Source of the DNA: Rusavskia elegans
Lineage: Eukaryota > Ascomycota > Lecanoromycetes > Teloschistales > Teloschistaceae
Length of the DNA stretch: 64,000 nt
Assembly: GCA_011316305.1 (NCBI GenBank)
Contig: SAUG01000067.1
Coordinates: 434,001-498,000 of the forward strand
Direction: 5' to 3'
Each line of letters begins with the position of its first letter. Position 1 is the first letter of the stretch. The notes under the pieces were generated by a model. It had not been told where the DNA came from. It was given only the letters and a program-made list of their open reading frames with translations, and ran no database searches. Made by a program: the position numbers and the translations under genes. Shown in pieces: positions 22,596-33,800 of the stretch.

Positions 22596-24579
22596 AAAAA
22601 AAATAAAAGAGACGTTAAAGAAAATAGTAGTTTATACTAGCTATAAAAATCTTCTTTCCCTTTTAATAGATAAAGAATTAAACCAAAGATAATAAAAATA
22701 GATAAAAGAAATAATATATAACGATTTCGAAATAAAATATATTAAAGATATAGATAATACTATTATAGATATTTTAAATAACTGGATAGATTATAAAGCA
22801 GCAAAAAAAAAACGAATAAGTTTTTATTAAAAAGAAACGGAAATATTTTAAAAAAGATAAAAGTTTTTGAAAATATTAATAACATTATTAGATAAATGTA
22901 TAATTCTAGAATAATAGAATATTAGAATATTATAAAAATACTAAAAAGAAGTCAAAATTAGACTAATATACCGATATTTATTAAATATATCGATAAATAT
23001 AAAAAAGAACTATCTAGATTATATAATAGTAAAAAGAATTTATAGAATCCGGTTAGAAAATTATAATCGTTATAGATATTAGATTATCTCTATTAGCAGA
23101 TTATTATAGATTCTATTATAGATTTGCCGGAATTAATAAATCCGTCGATATAAATCTCGTACGATATAAATCTCGTACGATATAATTATAACGATAGTAG
23201 ATAGATTTATAAAATACGTAAAGTTTATTCTATATAAAATAATAATAATGATAGAATAATTAGCGTATTTACTACTAAAGATAGTATTTTATAGAAATAG
23301 TATTTTAGAAAAAATTATATCGGACAGAGATAAACTTTTTATTTCTAAATTTATAAAAGATTTTATTTAAATATTAAAAATAGAATAAATAATATTAACT
23401 TTATTCCATTTTTAAATAGATAGCTAAATTAAAAGAATAAATCAAATATTAGAAATTCATCTAAGAATCTACCATTTTGAAAAAAGAGAAAATTAAATCG
23501 AGTTTTTTTCGATAATATAGATAACAATTAACTCGTTATATAATGAAGATATCCAAACTATTCTATACGAGTGATTATATAGTAAAACGCTAAAGCGAAA
23601 AATCGAAGTAAATATAAAAAACTCAGCTATCTAAACGTTTATAAATAAAAAAAAATAATTAAAAAAAAATAAAAGTAAGAATCTAGAAAGTAAAAAAAAA
23701 GATAAAAGAAAAGATAAACAGATCCAAACGATAATATAATATTAAAAAAGAAAATAAAATACTTTTATCTATAAAAAACCTTATAGAAAGAAAATTAGAT
23801 CAACTATATATAGAAACGTTAGAAATAGAAAATATTAAAAATATAATAGTTCTTTTAAAATATCTAGCTATAGAAATTTTTCTAAAATTTTATATAAAAT
23901 TTTTTAAAAAAGTATATACTCGAATACTATTAGTAGAATATTAGTATAATTGAATCGAGAAAAAATATAAAGTCGAGAAAATAATCGACGAAAAAAAATA
24001 GACTAACAAATTCCTAGTTAAATAGAAAGAATTTCCCGATAAAAAAAATATTTAGAAACCGAAAAAATATCTAAAAAAATATATAGAAAGCTTTAAAGAT
24101 ATTTAGAAAAACGTTATAAAAAAGGCCGTATTACGTCTATAATTAAATAAAAGTACTAGCGCTAGATTAGCTAGACGAGAAACTATTTAACGTAGAGCCG
24201 CGCTTGCCGTAAAAGCCGTTTTTATAAGCCGATACTAAATATCTACGGCTATCTTCGGCTAAAACGGCTACTTTTATCTAATTATATCGCTCTTTAGTTC
24301 TATTAAATGATTTTTTAATTAATCGTTAATATAATTATTAAATATCGCCCTGTTTCTCTTTAATAATTATATATATAACGAAAATTATTTATAATATCGA
24401 AACCTTATCTCTATAGCTATATAGGACTAGTTTCGATAATCTATACTAGAATTCCTTTACTATTTAATAGCTTTGACTACGTCTACGGCTATAGTTAGGC
24501 TCGAACGTAAAGTCTTTTGATATATAGAAACGTTATATAGCTAATTTGGATTCGAAATTCGATTCGACGGCCAGTTTAA

Positions 24580-25117
24580 TTATTAATCTAAAAATTATTT
24601 CTAGAACTAAAACTAAAGTTAAAATAATCGAAAATCGAATAATTTTCGTAGTAACGATAATAGATCTTTTAAAAACTTTATATTTAATATAACGAAAGAT
24701 TATTCTAGTAATACTAACTAGTTTAAAAATCAAAGAAATTGGTTATAGTTTCGATAATAGTCTAGAATAAATAAGTTTAAATATAAATCGATATTTTAAT
24801 AAAAATAGTTATCGAATTACTAATAAAAGAATGTAAGAGAACTAAAGTATTTCTAGATTTAAATTTCTAGATTAATATCGTTTTTTAATTTTCATTATTT
24901 AATACAACTTGAAATCTAGTAATAAAATAAAGAAATTCTATTTTTAATAGTTTTGAAATTAGAATAATATCTATTATTATATATAAAATTTAGATCAAAT
25001 AATAATATATAGTTAAAACCGTCGGGAAATATATATATCGCGATTTTACGTTTTGAATAAAATAGATAAATATAATCTTTTTCCAGATATATTAATTTTA
25101 TAATAAAAGATATCACG
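24580..25117 (+). mobile_element. Gypsy family C fragment, copy C3
   Basis: Matches 42,515-42,960 of copy C1 (shared TCTAGTAATACTAACTA, GAATTACTAATAAAA and AGATATATTA segments), the stretch between Gag and reverse transcriptase. It begins at the end of a MITE and ends where repeat D (minus) starts. Confidence 0.6.
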
Positions 25118-26064
25118 TAATAGTTCTTTTAGAAAATTTCTATTTAAAATAATATTGAATTTATATATATTTATATCTATTATATTAACGAAATCTACGA
25201 TAACGATTTTTGTATTTATCTATATAGAAAAGAATATAGCTAAAAATATATAGTTTGTTAAATAAAGTTTACAATATAGTTAATTACTTTTATTTTAAAT
25301 ATTTCTTTTTATTCGCGATTATTAATCAACTACTATATAAATATAATTTCGCTATTCGCAATTTTCGAATTATCTTTTCTAGACGTTATATATAATTATA
25401 AATATTTAATATTTCAGATTTATTTATATATTTTATTATATTATAATTGTCTATATATATCGCTTCGGCTAAATTTATTATATAATCCGTATCTAAATAA
25501 TCTACTAAGTTATTTCAATACTTTCTAGCTTGCGGAACTCTAAAAAGATTAATAACTATAAAACGGTCGCTAGCTTTTACGTTAATCACTATAGCTAGAA
25601 ACTTTATCCGATTAATTAAATTAAAAAAAAGTAAAACAACTGGATAGTACGTTTTAAAAGTAATAAAAACAAGATTTTTATCGAAGTCGAAATAGATTAT
25701 TTTAACTATAATATAGTAGTCTATATTCGTACGAATAAATATAAATACTATAAATAAATATATTATCGTTTTATTTTATTTACAGCTATAATATTATGGA
25801 GCTATCTAGAGGTCCGGGTATTTTTAAAAATTGGTTGGACTTATTAGTATATCTGTAAACGGAGGTATAACGAGTAATTACTTTAAATTAATATAAAAAC
25901 AAGTCAGTCAAATTACTAAAATAGTATATAGTAATAACTAATAAATTAAATATAAGCTATAAAGGCGTCGAGTTCGGGATCTATATAGATAATAAAATCT
26001 TCTACTATTTAGATTATTTATTAACTAAAATAACTAAAATAGCTTTATTTTAAGATACTTACTT

Positions 26065-26203
26065 ACTAAAACTACTAAATTTAGGGTATTTATAGTATTT
26101 ATTTACTAAAACTACTAGAATTAGAGTATTTATAGTATTTATTTACTAAAACTACTAAAATTAGGGTATTTATAGTATTTATTTACTAAAACTATTAAAA
26201 TAC
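26065..26203. repeat. 40-bp tandem repeats in the 3' LTR of the chromovirus
   Basis: Three 40-bp units (ACTAAAACTACTAAA..TAG followed by GTATTTATAGTATTTATTT) start at 26,065, 26,105 and 26,145, with a partial fourth. The same array is in the 5' LTR at 36,255-36,392, so it belongs to the LTR, possibly as enhancer repeats. Confidence 0.8.
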
Positions 26204-26329
26204 TTTTTAGTATTAATATTAAAGCTATCTTACGTATTCCTATCTATCGAGGCGTAATAGGAAATTCTACGTTATACTAAATACTACCGCGTTTCCGAAG
26301 GTACGCCGCCTATATTTATAATATTAGGT

Positions 26330-26825
26330 CCTTTCTTTAGATTTTTTATTCTAAAAAACTATTATCCCTTTTTTTTTATAGATAAAAGAAAAAAACTATT
26401 AATCGAAAATCGTTATAAAAAAGTTCTATTATTAGATATCGGTATTTTAACTATATATTCCTATCGGAATTATTTCTAATTAGAGAAACTTTATTATATC
26501 GGTAAAGGTTCTAAAATGTATATTAGTTATATAAAATAAATCTATTTCTATAACTTTACTCTATTAGATACTACGCGCTAGCGCCGTTTTAAAAATAAAT
26601 ATAAAAAGTTAAAAAAAGAGTTATATAAGGTATATACGAAGTAATAGCGTCTATTTCGTTAGTTAGATTATATTAAAAAGGAATAGCGTATTATAGTTAA
26701 TAGTAAACTATAAAATATCGAAAAGTTAAAATCTAAAGGTAATATTACGGATCCGTTTTTTTCTATAAATTTAAATTCTTTTATTAATATAGCTTCCGAG
26801 TAGATTCTCTTATCTAATAACTTCG
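26330..26825 (+). pseudogene. Antisense ORF remnant: Cys-rich motif plus coiled coil
   Basis: Lies between the chromovirus 3' LTR and the nested family A element, on the strand opposite to pol. From about 26,465 the reading shows former Cys positions spaced like a fungal Cys-rich/Zn-cluster-type motif (LYYIGKGSKMYISYI, Tyr standing for Cys by RIP). From 26,575 a Lys/Glu/Gln-rich helix follows (KNKYKKLKKELYKVYTK, LDYIKKE, NIEKLKSKGNITDPF) ending at 26,828-26,830. Almost all stops are TAA/TAG at likely Gln or Trp codons. Proteins of this layout are common single-copy or repeated hypotheticals in ascomycetes; function unknown. It could be an element-borne extra gene or a captured host fragment. 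Confidence 0.45.
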
Positions 26826-26830
26826 GCTAG

Positions 26831-29800
26831 TATTACGTCCACGATTCCACAGAGGTTCTCTGAAAGATTAGTTAGACAAGCGAATCCAATTATCTATAGC
26901 CGCCTATAGCCGCTATAGCCGCCTCTTCTAATAGGATTTTTAGTAGACGGCTATCTATCGGCTTTTACAGCTACTTTTACTATATATATCGCTTATTACT
27001 CCTATAAATAGTTTTTTTTATTAGTTATTAATATAATTATAAAATACGTATCTACTATTCTCTTTTTAATTATTTTATAACGAAAATACCTTATAATATT
27101 ATAACCGTACTTCTATAGGTATATAGAATTAATTATAATAATCTATACTAGGATTTCTTTACTATTTAGTAGCTTGGACTATATCTACGACTATAGCTAG
27201 GCTCGAGCGTTATACCCTCTAATATATAGAGACGTTATATTTTAACAACTCCGGAAAATAGATAAAAATCGGATTTTTATTTAACTAATATTATTTAGAC
27301 GACCTATAGAAGCTTTAGTTAATTTAGAAACTGTTCGAAATATTATATTAAAAGAATATATAAAGAGATTTAATATCCTTTTAATAAGGAAAACAGAACC
27401 TTATTTTATAGAAACTATTAATAAAATAGAATTTATTAGAATCGAATATTAGACTAAACCTCTATAGATACGAAGTAATAGATATAAAAAATAGATTATA
27501 TTTAATATTATAAAGATATAAAGGGATATATATTTAGATATTCTATAATTTATATTATAGAATCTAGAGATTATTTAGAAAACGATACGGGTAAAAATAG
27601 AAAACTACCTTTTTAGTATACCTAAAAGGCTAGCCGAGATATAGAAAATATATAATATCTTTATTCGGAAATAGTAAATTAAAAAGGAACTAGCTACTAT
27701 AGACGAAATTCTATAACTTTTTAGAAAATTCTAGGACGTATTAAAGGAACCGGAAGGAAAATTACCCTTATTAACTTATATCTAGAAAAACTACGAGATT
27801 ATTATAACGGACCCGAAAAAGCTAAAAGCTAGACTAATCTATAGATTAAATAATAACTAGTTAAAGATATTAAAATAATATATTAACTATAATTTTAAAA
27901 GAAGATATATATAATATTCTAAATTAAAGATATAATAATCGGTTATATTTATTTCTAAAAAAAAAATAACTTTCGATTCTATATTAATTTTAGAAAACTT
28001 AATATAGTAATATAAAAAGATAAATATCTACTTCCGCTTTTAATAGATTTAAAAAGTAGAATTAGAAGAACCAAGTTTTTTATAAAACTTAACCTAAGAG
28101 ACGTATTTAACCTACTATAAATTAAGTACGGAAATAAGTAGAAAACCGCGTTTAAAACGAAATACGGACTATTTAAATACTTGGTTATATCTTTTAGACT
28201 AATAAATATACCGGCGACCTTATAACGCGCTATTAATAAAATATTATATAAATATCTTAATATCTTTATTATTATATATATAGATAATATATTAATTTCT
28301 ACTAAAATAAAAAAAAAATTTATATAATATATTTATAAAATATTATAAAAATTCCGAAAATATAATTTTAGAATTAAAAAAGAAAAGTCGGAATTTTATA
28401 AATAGAAAGTTATATTTCTTAGATATATAATTAAACCGGGAAGTATTACTATAAAAGTTAATAAATTATAAATAATACGTAAATAGCCGGTACTAAAAAA
28501 TAAAAAGGATATTTAAAATTTTCTAGAATTTATAGAGTTTTATTAAAATATAATAGAAGGATATATAAAAAAAATAGTCTCGTTTATAGATTTATTCCGG
28601 AATAATATAACCTTCTAATAGATATATATCTAGAACGAAGTATTTAAAAAATTTAAATAGAATTTCGCGTCCGAAAAAGCTTTAGCGATCTTCGATTCTA
28701 AAAAATAGATTATTTTTTATATAGATATTTCGGACCGAATAATAGGATTATATATTTTCTAGAAAAAAAAACTACTCGAATACTATTCTAGAAAATTAAT
28801 ACTAGTAAAGGTTAACTATATAATAATAGATAAAGAGATACTAGTAATCGTTATAAACTTTATATACTAGAAGATATATATAAGTAGAACTAACCAGAAA
28901 GTAGTAGTATATACTAACTATAAAAATCTCTTATCTTTATTAGTTAATAAAGAACTTAATTAATAATAAATAAAATAGGCAGAAGAAATAATTTACTATA
29001 ACTTTAAAATAAAATATATTAAAGGTACTAATAATACGGTCGTAGATACTTTAAATAGAAAAGCAGATTACGAAGCTATTAAAAAAATATCCAGATCTCT
29101 TTTAAAAAAAATAGAAGATATCTTTAAAAAAGCTAAAGCTTTAAAAGAAATAAATAAAATAATTCGGCAAGTATACGATTCTAGGATAGCAGGATATTAG
29201 AAAATTATAAAAATACTAAAAAGAATTTAAAAAAAGACTAATATACTAGTTTTTAAAAAATATATTAAAGAATTTATTAAAAACTACCCGGAATATATAA
29301 TAGTAAAGAAAAATTATTAGAAGCTAGTTAAAAAATACCAGCTAATATAAATACCGAATATATTTTATTAATAGATTATATTAGACTTCGTTATAAAATT
29401 ACTAGATTTAATCGATCTATATATTTAGATATTATAAAATATAATAATAATAATTAATAATAGATTTATAAAATATATTAGATTTATATTCTATAAAATA
29501 ATAATAACGGAGAAATAGCTCGTCTTTTTACTATTAAAAACGGTATTTTACGAAAATAGAATTATAGAAAAAATTATTTCTAATAGAAATAAGTTATTTA
29601 TTTTAAACTTTATAAAAGGACTAATAGAAACGGTAGAAACGGAATAAACTATATTAATATCGTTCTATCTATAAACGAATAGATAAATAGAAAGAATAAA
29701 TCAGACTTTAGAAACCTACTTTAGAATCTACTATTCGGACGAAGGAAAGGACTAAATTTAATTTCTTCCGACGGTATAAATAGTAATTAATTTATCTTAT

Positions 29801-30798
29801 AATAAAGACGTAAAAATAACGCCTAACGAGTTATATTATAGTAAGACTATCCGGAAAGAAGTATATTTAGATATAAAAAACCCGGCGGCGCAGTCTTTTA
29901 TTAATAAAATAAAAAATAACTAGAATAAAATAAAGGCAAGAATTTAAATAGTAAAAGAAAAAATTAAATAGAGGTTAGATAAGTTAAGAAATTAATATAA
30001 TATTAATAAAAGAGATAAAGTATTACTTTTAATAAAAATTTTAATAGATAGGAAGCTCGATAAACTATATATAGGAGCTTTCGAAATTTAAAATATTAAA
30101 GAAATAATAGTATATTTTAAGTTCCTATTAATAGATATTTTCCCTAAATTCTATATAGGGTTACTAAAAAAAGTACCGGAATATATTCTACTAGCGAAAG
30201 ATTAATACTATTAAAAGTATAAAGAATATAAAGTTAAAAAGATTCTAGATAGAAGAAAAGAAACGGATAAATTCCTAGTAAAATAGAAAGGGTTTTCTAA
30301 TAAAAAAAATACCTGAAAATTAAAAAAATACTTTAAATACGTTTAAAGAGCTTTAAAAAAATTTAGAAAAACGATATAAAAGGGCCTATATTATATCCAT
30401 AACTCTATAAAGGTTCTCTAGAAAATTAGTTAGATAAACGAGTCTAATTATCTATAGCCGCCTATAGCCGCTATAGCCGCCCCTTCTAATAGAATTTTTA
30501 ATAGATAGCTACCTATCGGTCTTTATAGCTACTCTTACTATATATATCGCTTATTACTCCTATAGATAGTTTCTCTCGTTAGTCGTTAATATAATTATTA
30601 AATACGTATCTACTATTTTCTTCTTAATTATTTTTATAATAAAAATACTTTATAATATCGTAACCGTATCTCTGCGGGTATATAGGATTAGTTATAATAA
30701 TCTATACTAAAACTCCCTTACTATTTAGTAGCTCGAACTACGTCTATAGCTATAGCTAGGCTCGAACGTAACGCCCTCTGATATACAGGGACGTTACA
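26831..30798 (+). mobile_element. Family A LTR retrotransposon, copy A2 (pol-only, complete)
   Basis: 3,968 bp, LTRs 26,831-27,239 and 30,389-30,798. The 5-bp duplication GCTAG is perfect (26,826-26,830 and 30,799-30,803). The polypurine tract AAAAGGGCC (30,379-30,387) precedes the 3' LTR. Same length as copy A1 to the base. It inserted into the 3' region of the chromovirus, separating the antisense ORF from pol. Confidence 0.92.
27240..30388 (+). pseudogene. Ty3/Gypsy pol remnant of copy A2
   Basis: Order along the + strand: protease site at about 27,312-27,350 (ALVNLETVRNIILKEYIKRF; the Asp of the site is Asn by RIP); reverse transcriptase at 28,100-28,220 (VFNLL, TAFKTKYGLFKYLVI) with catalytic YIDN at about 28,277-28,288 replacing a Tyr-x-Asp-Asp; RNase H at 28,840-29,080; integrase core first Asp at about 29,460 (IIIINNRFIKY, Asn for Asp); chromodomain at 30,225-30,350 (KVKKILDRRKETDKFLVK, then KGFSNKKNT, the Trp being TAG). 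Distance from LTR end to protease is about 80 nt, so Gag was never there in this copy. Confidence 0.85.
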
Positions 30799-30803
30799 GC
30801 TAG

Positions 30804-33800
30804 TCGATAATTTTTTTAATTCCTTTTAATAGAACTATTATAGAGCCTTTTAGTAGTTTACTAAATATTTTTTAGATTTCTAAATATTTTCCGAAATAGG
30901 ATAACCTTTCTATTTAATTAAATAGTTCTAATTTTTCTATTATAGGATCTTTTCGACTATAAAAGTATTTTCCTTTTATATTTCGAAATTAAATATCTAT
31001 TATAACGGCGTTCCGGGATCGGTTAATTCTAAAAGAAATATATAAAATATCGGGTATATTTTTATATCTTTAGATAGATTAAATTTAAAATTCTAAAATC
31101 CTTTAATTTTCCTAATTAAAAATTGTCCGATTTTAATATAATTAAGTTTTTTATAAAAAGATATACTTTATTTTCTTTCTTTAACTAAAGTATTATTTTT
31201 TATTTCTTATTCTAATATTTATCCGAATATTTTTATTTTTTTAGAATATTTCTATAGATTTTTTTTTAAATATCGACTTTTTTAATTATTAATTCTGCTA
31301 ATTTATATAGTAGCGGTCGCCTAAATAGATTCGGATTTCTTCTATTATCGGTATAGAACGGTATTTTTTTATTATACTGGATTCGTTTATATTAAGTACT
31401 ATTTATACTATTAGTAAATACGAAATCTAATTATTCTAAATATCGTTAATATAATACCTTAGATATTATTCGAGCGTCTAGTTAGTATATTCTATCTATT
31501 TATCTATTATCGGATAGAAAACTTTTAATATTTTTAGTTTAATACTAAATAGAAGAATAAAGGTTTTTTAATAGTTTAAAGTAAAGAGTTTATTTTTATT
31601 ATTTATTAATATCTCTAGCAGTCTATAGTATCGAAATAATCGATCTAGGATAACGAATCTAAATTATTTTACTATAAAGTTTTCTTTTAATAGAATTACG
31701 TAGATATATTTTATAAGTCTATCTATTATATTAAATATCGAATCGTATTCTATATTTATCGTCGGGTCTTTTAATTTTAAGAGCTTAATAATAAAGTCTA
31801 ATATAATTTCTTTCTATAGTAAATCCGGTAGTTTCTAATACTAGATCTTTCTATAACGAGTATATATACAATATTTATTTTACTAATAACTAAAATATTT
31901 TTTAATATATATCTAGACGTATTACTTTATATTAGGAAACTGGTAATACTATTATAAAAGTTATATTATTTTTATTATATCTAAATACCTTTATAGTATT
32001 CTATCGTAGTATTTCTTAATATATTTATTAATTTTATCGTCTAGTATTTAAAGTTTTTCTTTTCCGATAGGAAATTATTTCTAGTTATCTCGAAGTATAT
32101 ATAGCGTTATATTTATTTTATACTAATTTACTAATAGTAATCTATTTCTATTAACTTTAAAAATACTATTACTAAAAACTTCTTTTATTTTTATATAATT
32201 ACTTTTTCGATTTAAAATATCTACTCTGCTATTTTCTTTATCTAAAATATAGTATATTTTAAATTTATACTAACCGAAGAATTTAGACTATCGTATTTAT
32301 TTTTTATTAAATTAGTTTATTATTACAAAGTATAAAAGATTCTCATAATCTATAAAAATTATTATTTCTAGTAATCTTTCGGCGTATATTCTCTACTATT
32401 CTAGTATAATTACTATAGCTAGTAGTTCTTTATTATAGATATCGTAATTCTATTCCGCTAGCGATAATTTTCTAGATATATATACTACTAGATACTATTT
32501 ACTATTATATTATTATAGAAGGTATATTTCTATAGCTAGATTTAACGAATCCGTTTCTATATATAATAGTTTTCTAGAATTAAATATTTTAAATACTAGG
32601 TCTTTTATATATTTTCTCTTAAAATCTTTAAATCTTTATTATTTTTTCTCTTTCTATTATTATTCGGTAGTATCTTTTATTAAAACTATTAGAACGAGAG
32701 CTCTTTTAAAATAATTTTTTATAAATTTTTAATTATAGTTTATAAATTCGAAGAAACTTTAGATTTTTTTAATATTTATTAGTCTTTTCTACTCTATAAT
32801 AGCTTTTAGTTTACTAGAGTCGATATATAATCTATTTCGCTCTATAATAAATTCTAGAAAATTAACTTTTTTTTTATAGAATTTATAATTTTCTAGTTTA
32901 AGATATAAATCTTTTTTTTTTAGATATTTAAGAATTTTACTAACGTATTACTTATATTCTTCGAATATTTTAGAAAAAACCAAAATATCGTCGAGGTAGG
33001 CGATAATAAATATATCGAGATATTTTCTAAATATATTATTAATTATATTATAATAAATTACCGGGGTATTTATAAATCTAAAAGGTATTATTAAATATTT
33101 ATAATAACTATACCGTATTCGGAAAGCTATTTTTTAATTTTTTTCGATTTTTATTTATATAAAGTTATATATTCTCCGAAGGTCGAGTTTTATAAAATAT
33201 CTCGCTCTAGAAAATCTATTTTAAAGTTCGTTAATATTTAATAGTAGATATCGGTTTTTAATTATAATATCGTTTAGTTTCCGGTAATTAATATATAAAT
33301 AAAATATTCCGTCCTTTTTAGATATAAAACGAATCGGGTATTCTACTAGTAATTAAAATTTTCTAATAAATCTCTTTTTTATATTTTTATCTAGATATTT
33401 ACGGAGTATTTCGAGCTCTATTATAGATAATAGATAGATAAGTCTAAACGTAGATTATTTACCTAGTTTAAATCTGACTTTATAATCCTATATTTAATAT
33501 TTAAATAGTATTTTTATTGTTACTTCTTCCTAAAATAAATTTATCTAATTTTTATATTTATCTAGAATCTTTTCTAATAGATTTTCTTTTAATTTATTAG
33601 ATAGTATAGAGTTTTCGAAAGGTTCGTAATTCTCTTTTTTATTTCTATTTTATTAATCTAGCTAACCTCTACCGGTATCTAATAAATCGGACCTAAATAG
33701 TTTTTAGTTATTCTTTTTCGAAATTATAAGTTTATACTTTATATTCTACTTTTTATCTATCCGAGATTACTATTTCGGCGTAGACTAGATACTTTCTATA

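Larger units (their letters stand above)
19492..24128 (+). pseudogene. Ty3/Gypsy pol remnant, protease to chromodomain
   Basis: The protease motif is at 19,567-19,590, about 80 nt inside the LTR: it now reads LVNLKATRNIIL where the family has an Asp-Ser-Gly-Ala-Thr site. Reverse transcriptase is readable at 20,350-20,470 (FNFLKIKKGD, FRTKYRLFEYLVI) with the catalytic FIDD retained at 20,528-20,539. RNase H is interrupted at about 21,150 by nested repeats and resumes at about 22,605 (VVYTSYKNLLSLL). The C-terminus at about 23,970-24,100 reads KVEKIIDEKK, then FLVK-stop-KEFPDKKN, a chromodomain whose Trp codon is TAG. Stops occur throughout. Confidence 0.8.
19083..24537 (+). mobile_element. Family A-related LTR retrotransposon (subfamily B), pol-only, with nested insertions
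   Basis: LTRs are 19,083-19,491 and 24,129-24,537 (409 bp each). The 3' halves are close to family A LTRs, while the first about 200 bp are diverged (AAAAGTACCAGCGCTAGATT in place of the family A sequence). The polypurine tract AAAAAAGGCC lies at 24,119-24,126, immediately before the 3' LTR. Removing the 1.4 kb of MITE and repeat D nested at about 21,152-22,590 leaves an internal region of about 3.2 kb, the same as in family A, again without Gag. Confidence 0.85.
18965..24578 (+). repeat. MITE 3' half split by the 19,083-24,537 retrotransposon
   Basis: The left piece 18,965-19,082 and right piece 24,538-24,578 together give the normal MITE 3' end, including GATTCGACGGCCAGTTT. The break lies in the family motif GGATTAGCTAATTCGGATTC, preserved intact in the MITE copies at 43,439 and 54,455. 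The 5-bp duplication is TCGCT (19,078-19,082) and TAGCT (24,538-24,542), one mismatch. The 5' end of this MITE was not found. Confidence 0.65.

Noticed and set aside
24533..25116. Two minus-strand frames of 66 codons
   Set aside because: They are antisense to an LTR end, a MITE tail and a family C fragment; low complexity only.
26065..26203. Regularly spaced 40-bp repeats resembling a CRISPR-like array
   Set aside because: Units are contiguous with no spacers and occur identically in both LTRs of a eukaryotic retrotransposon.
26831..30798. Using divergence between the LTRs of a copy to date insertion
   Set aside because: Differences are dominated by C-to-T and G-to-A changes from RIP, so they do not measure time.
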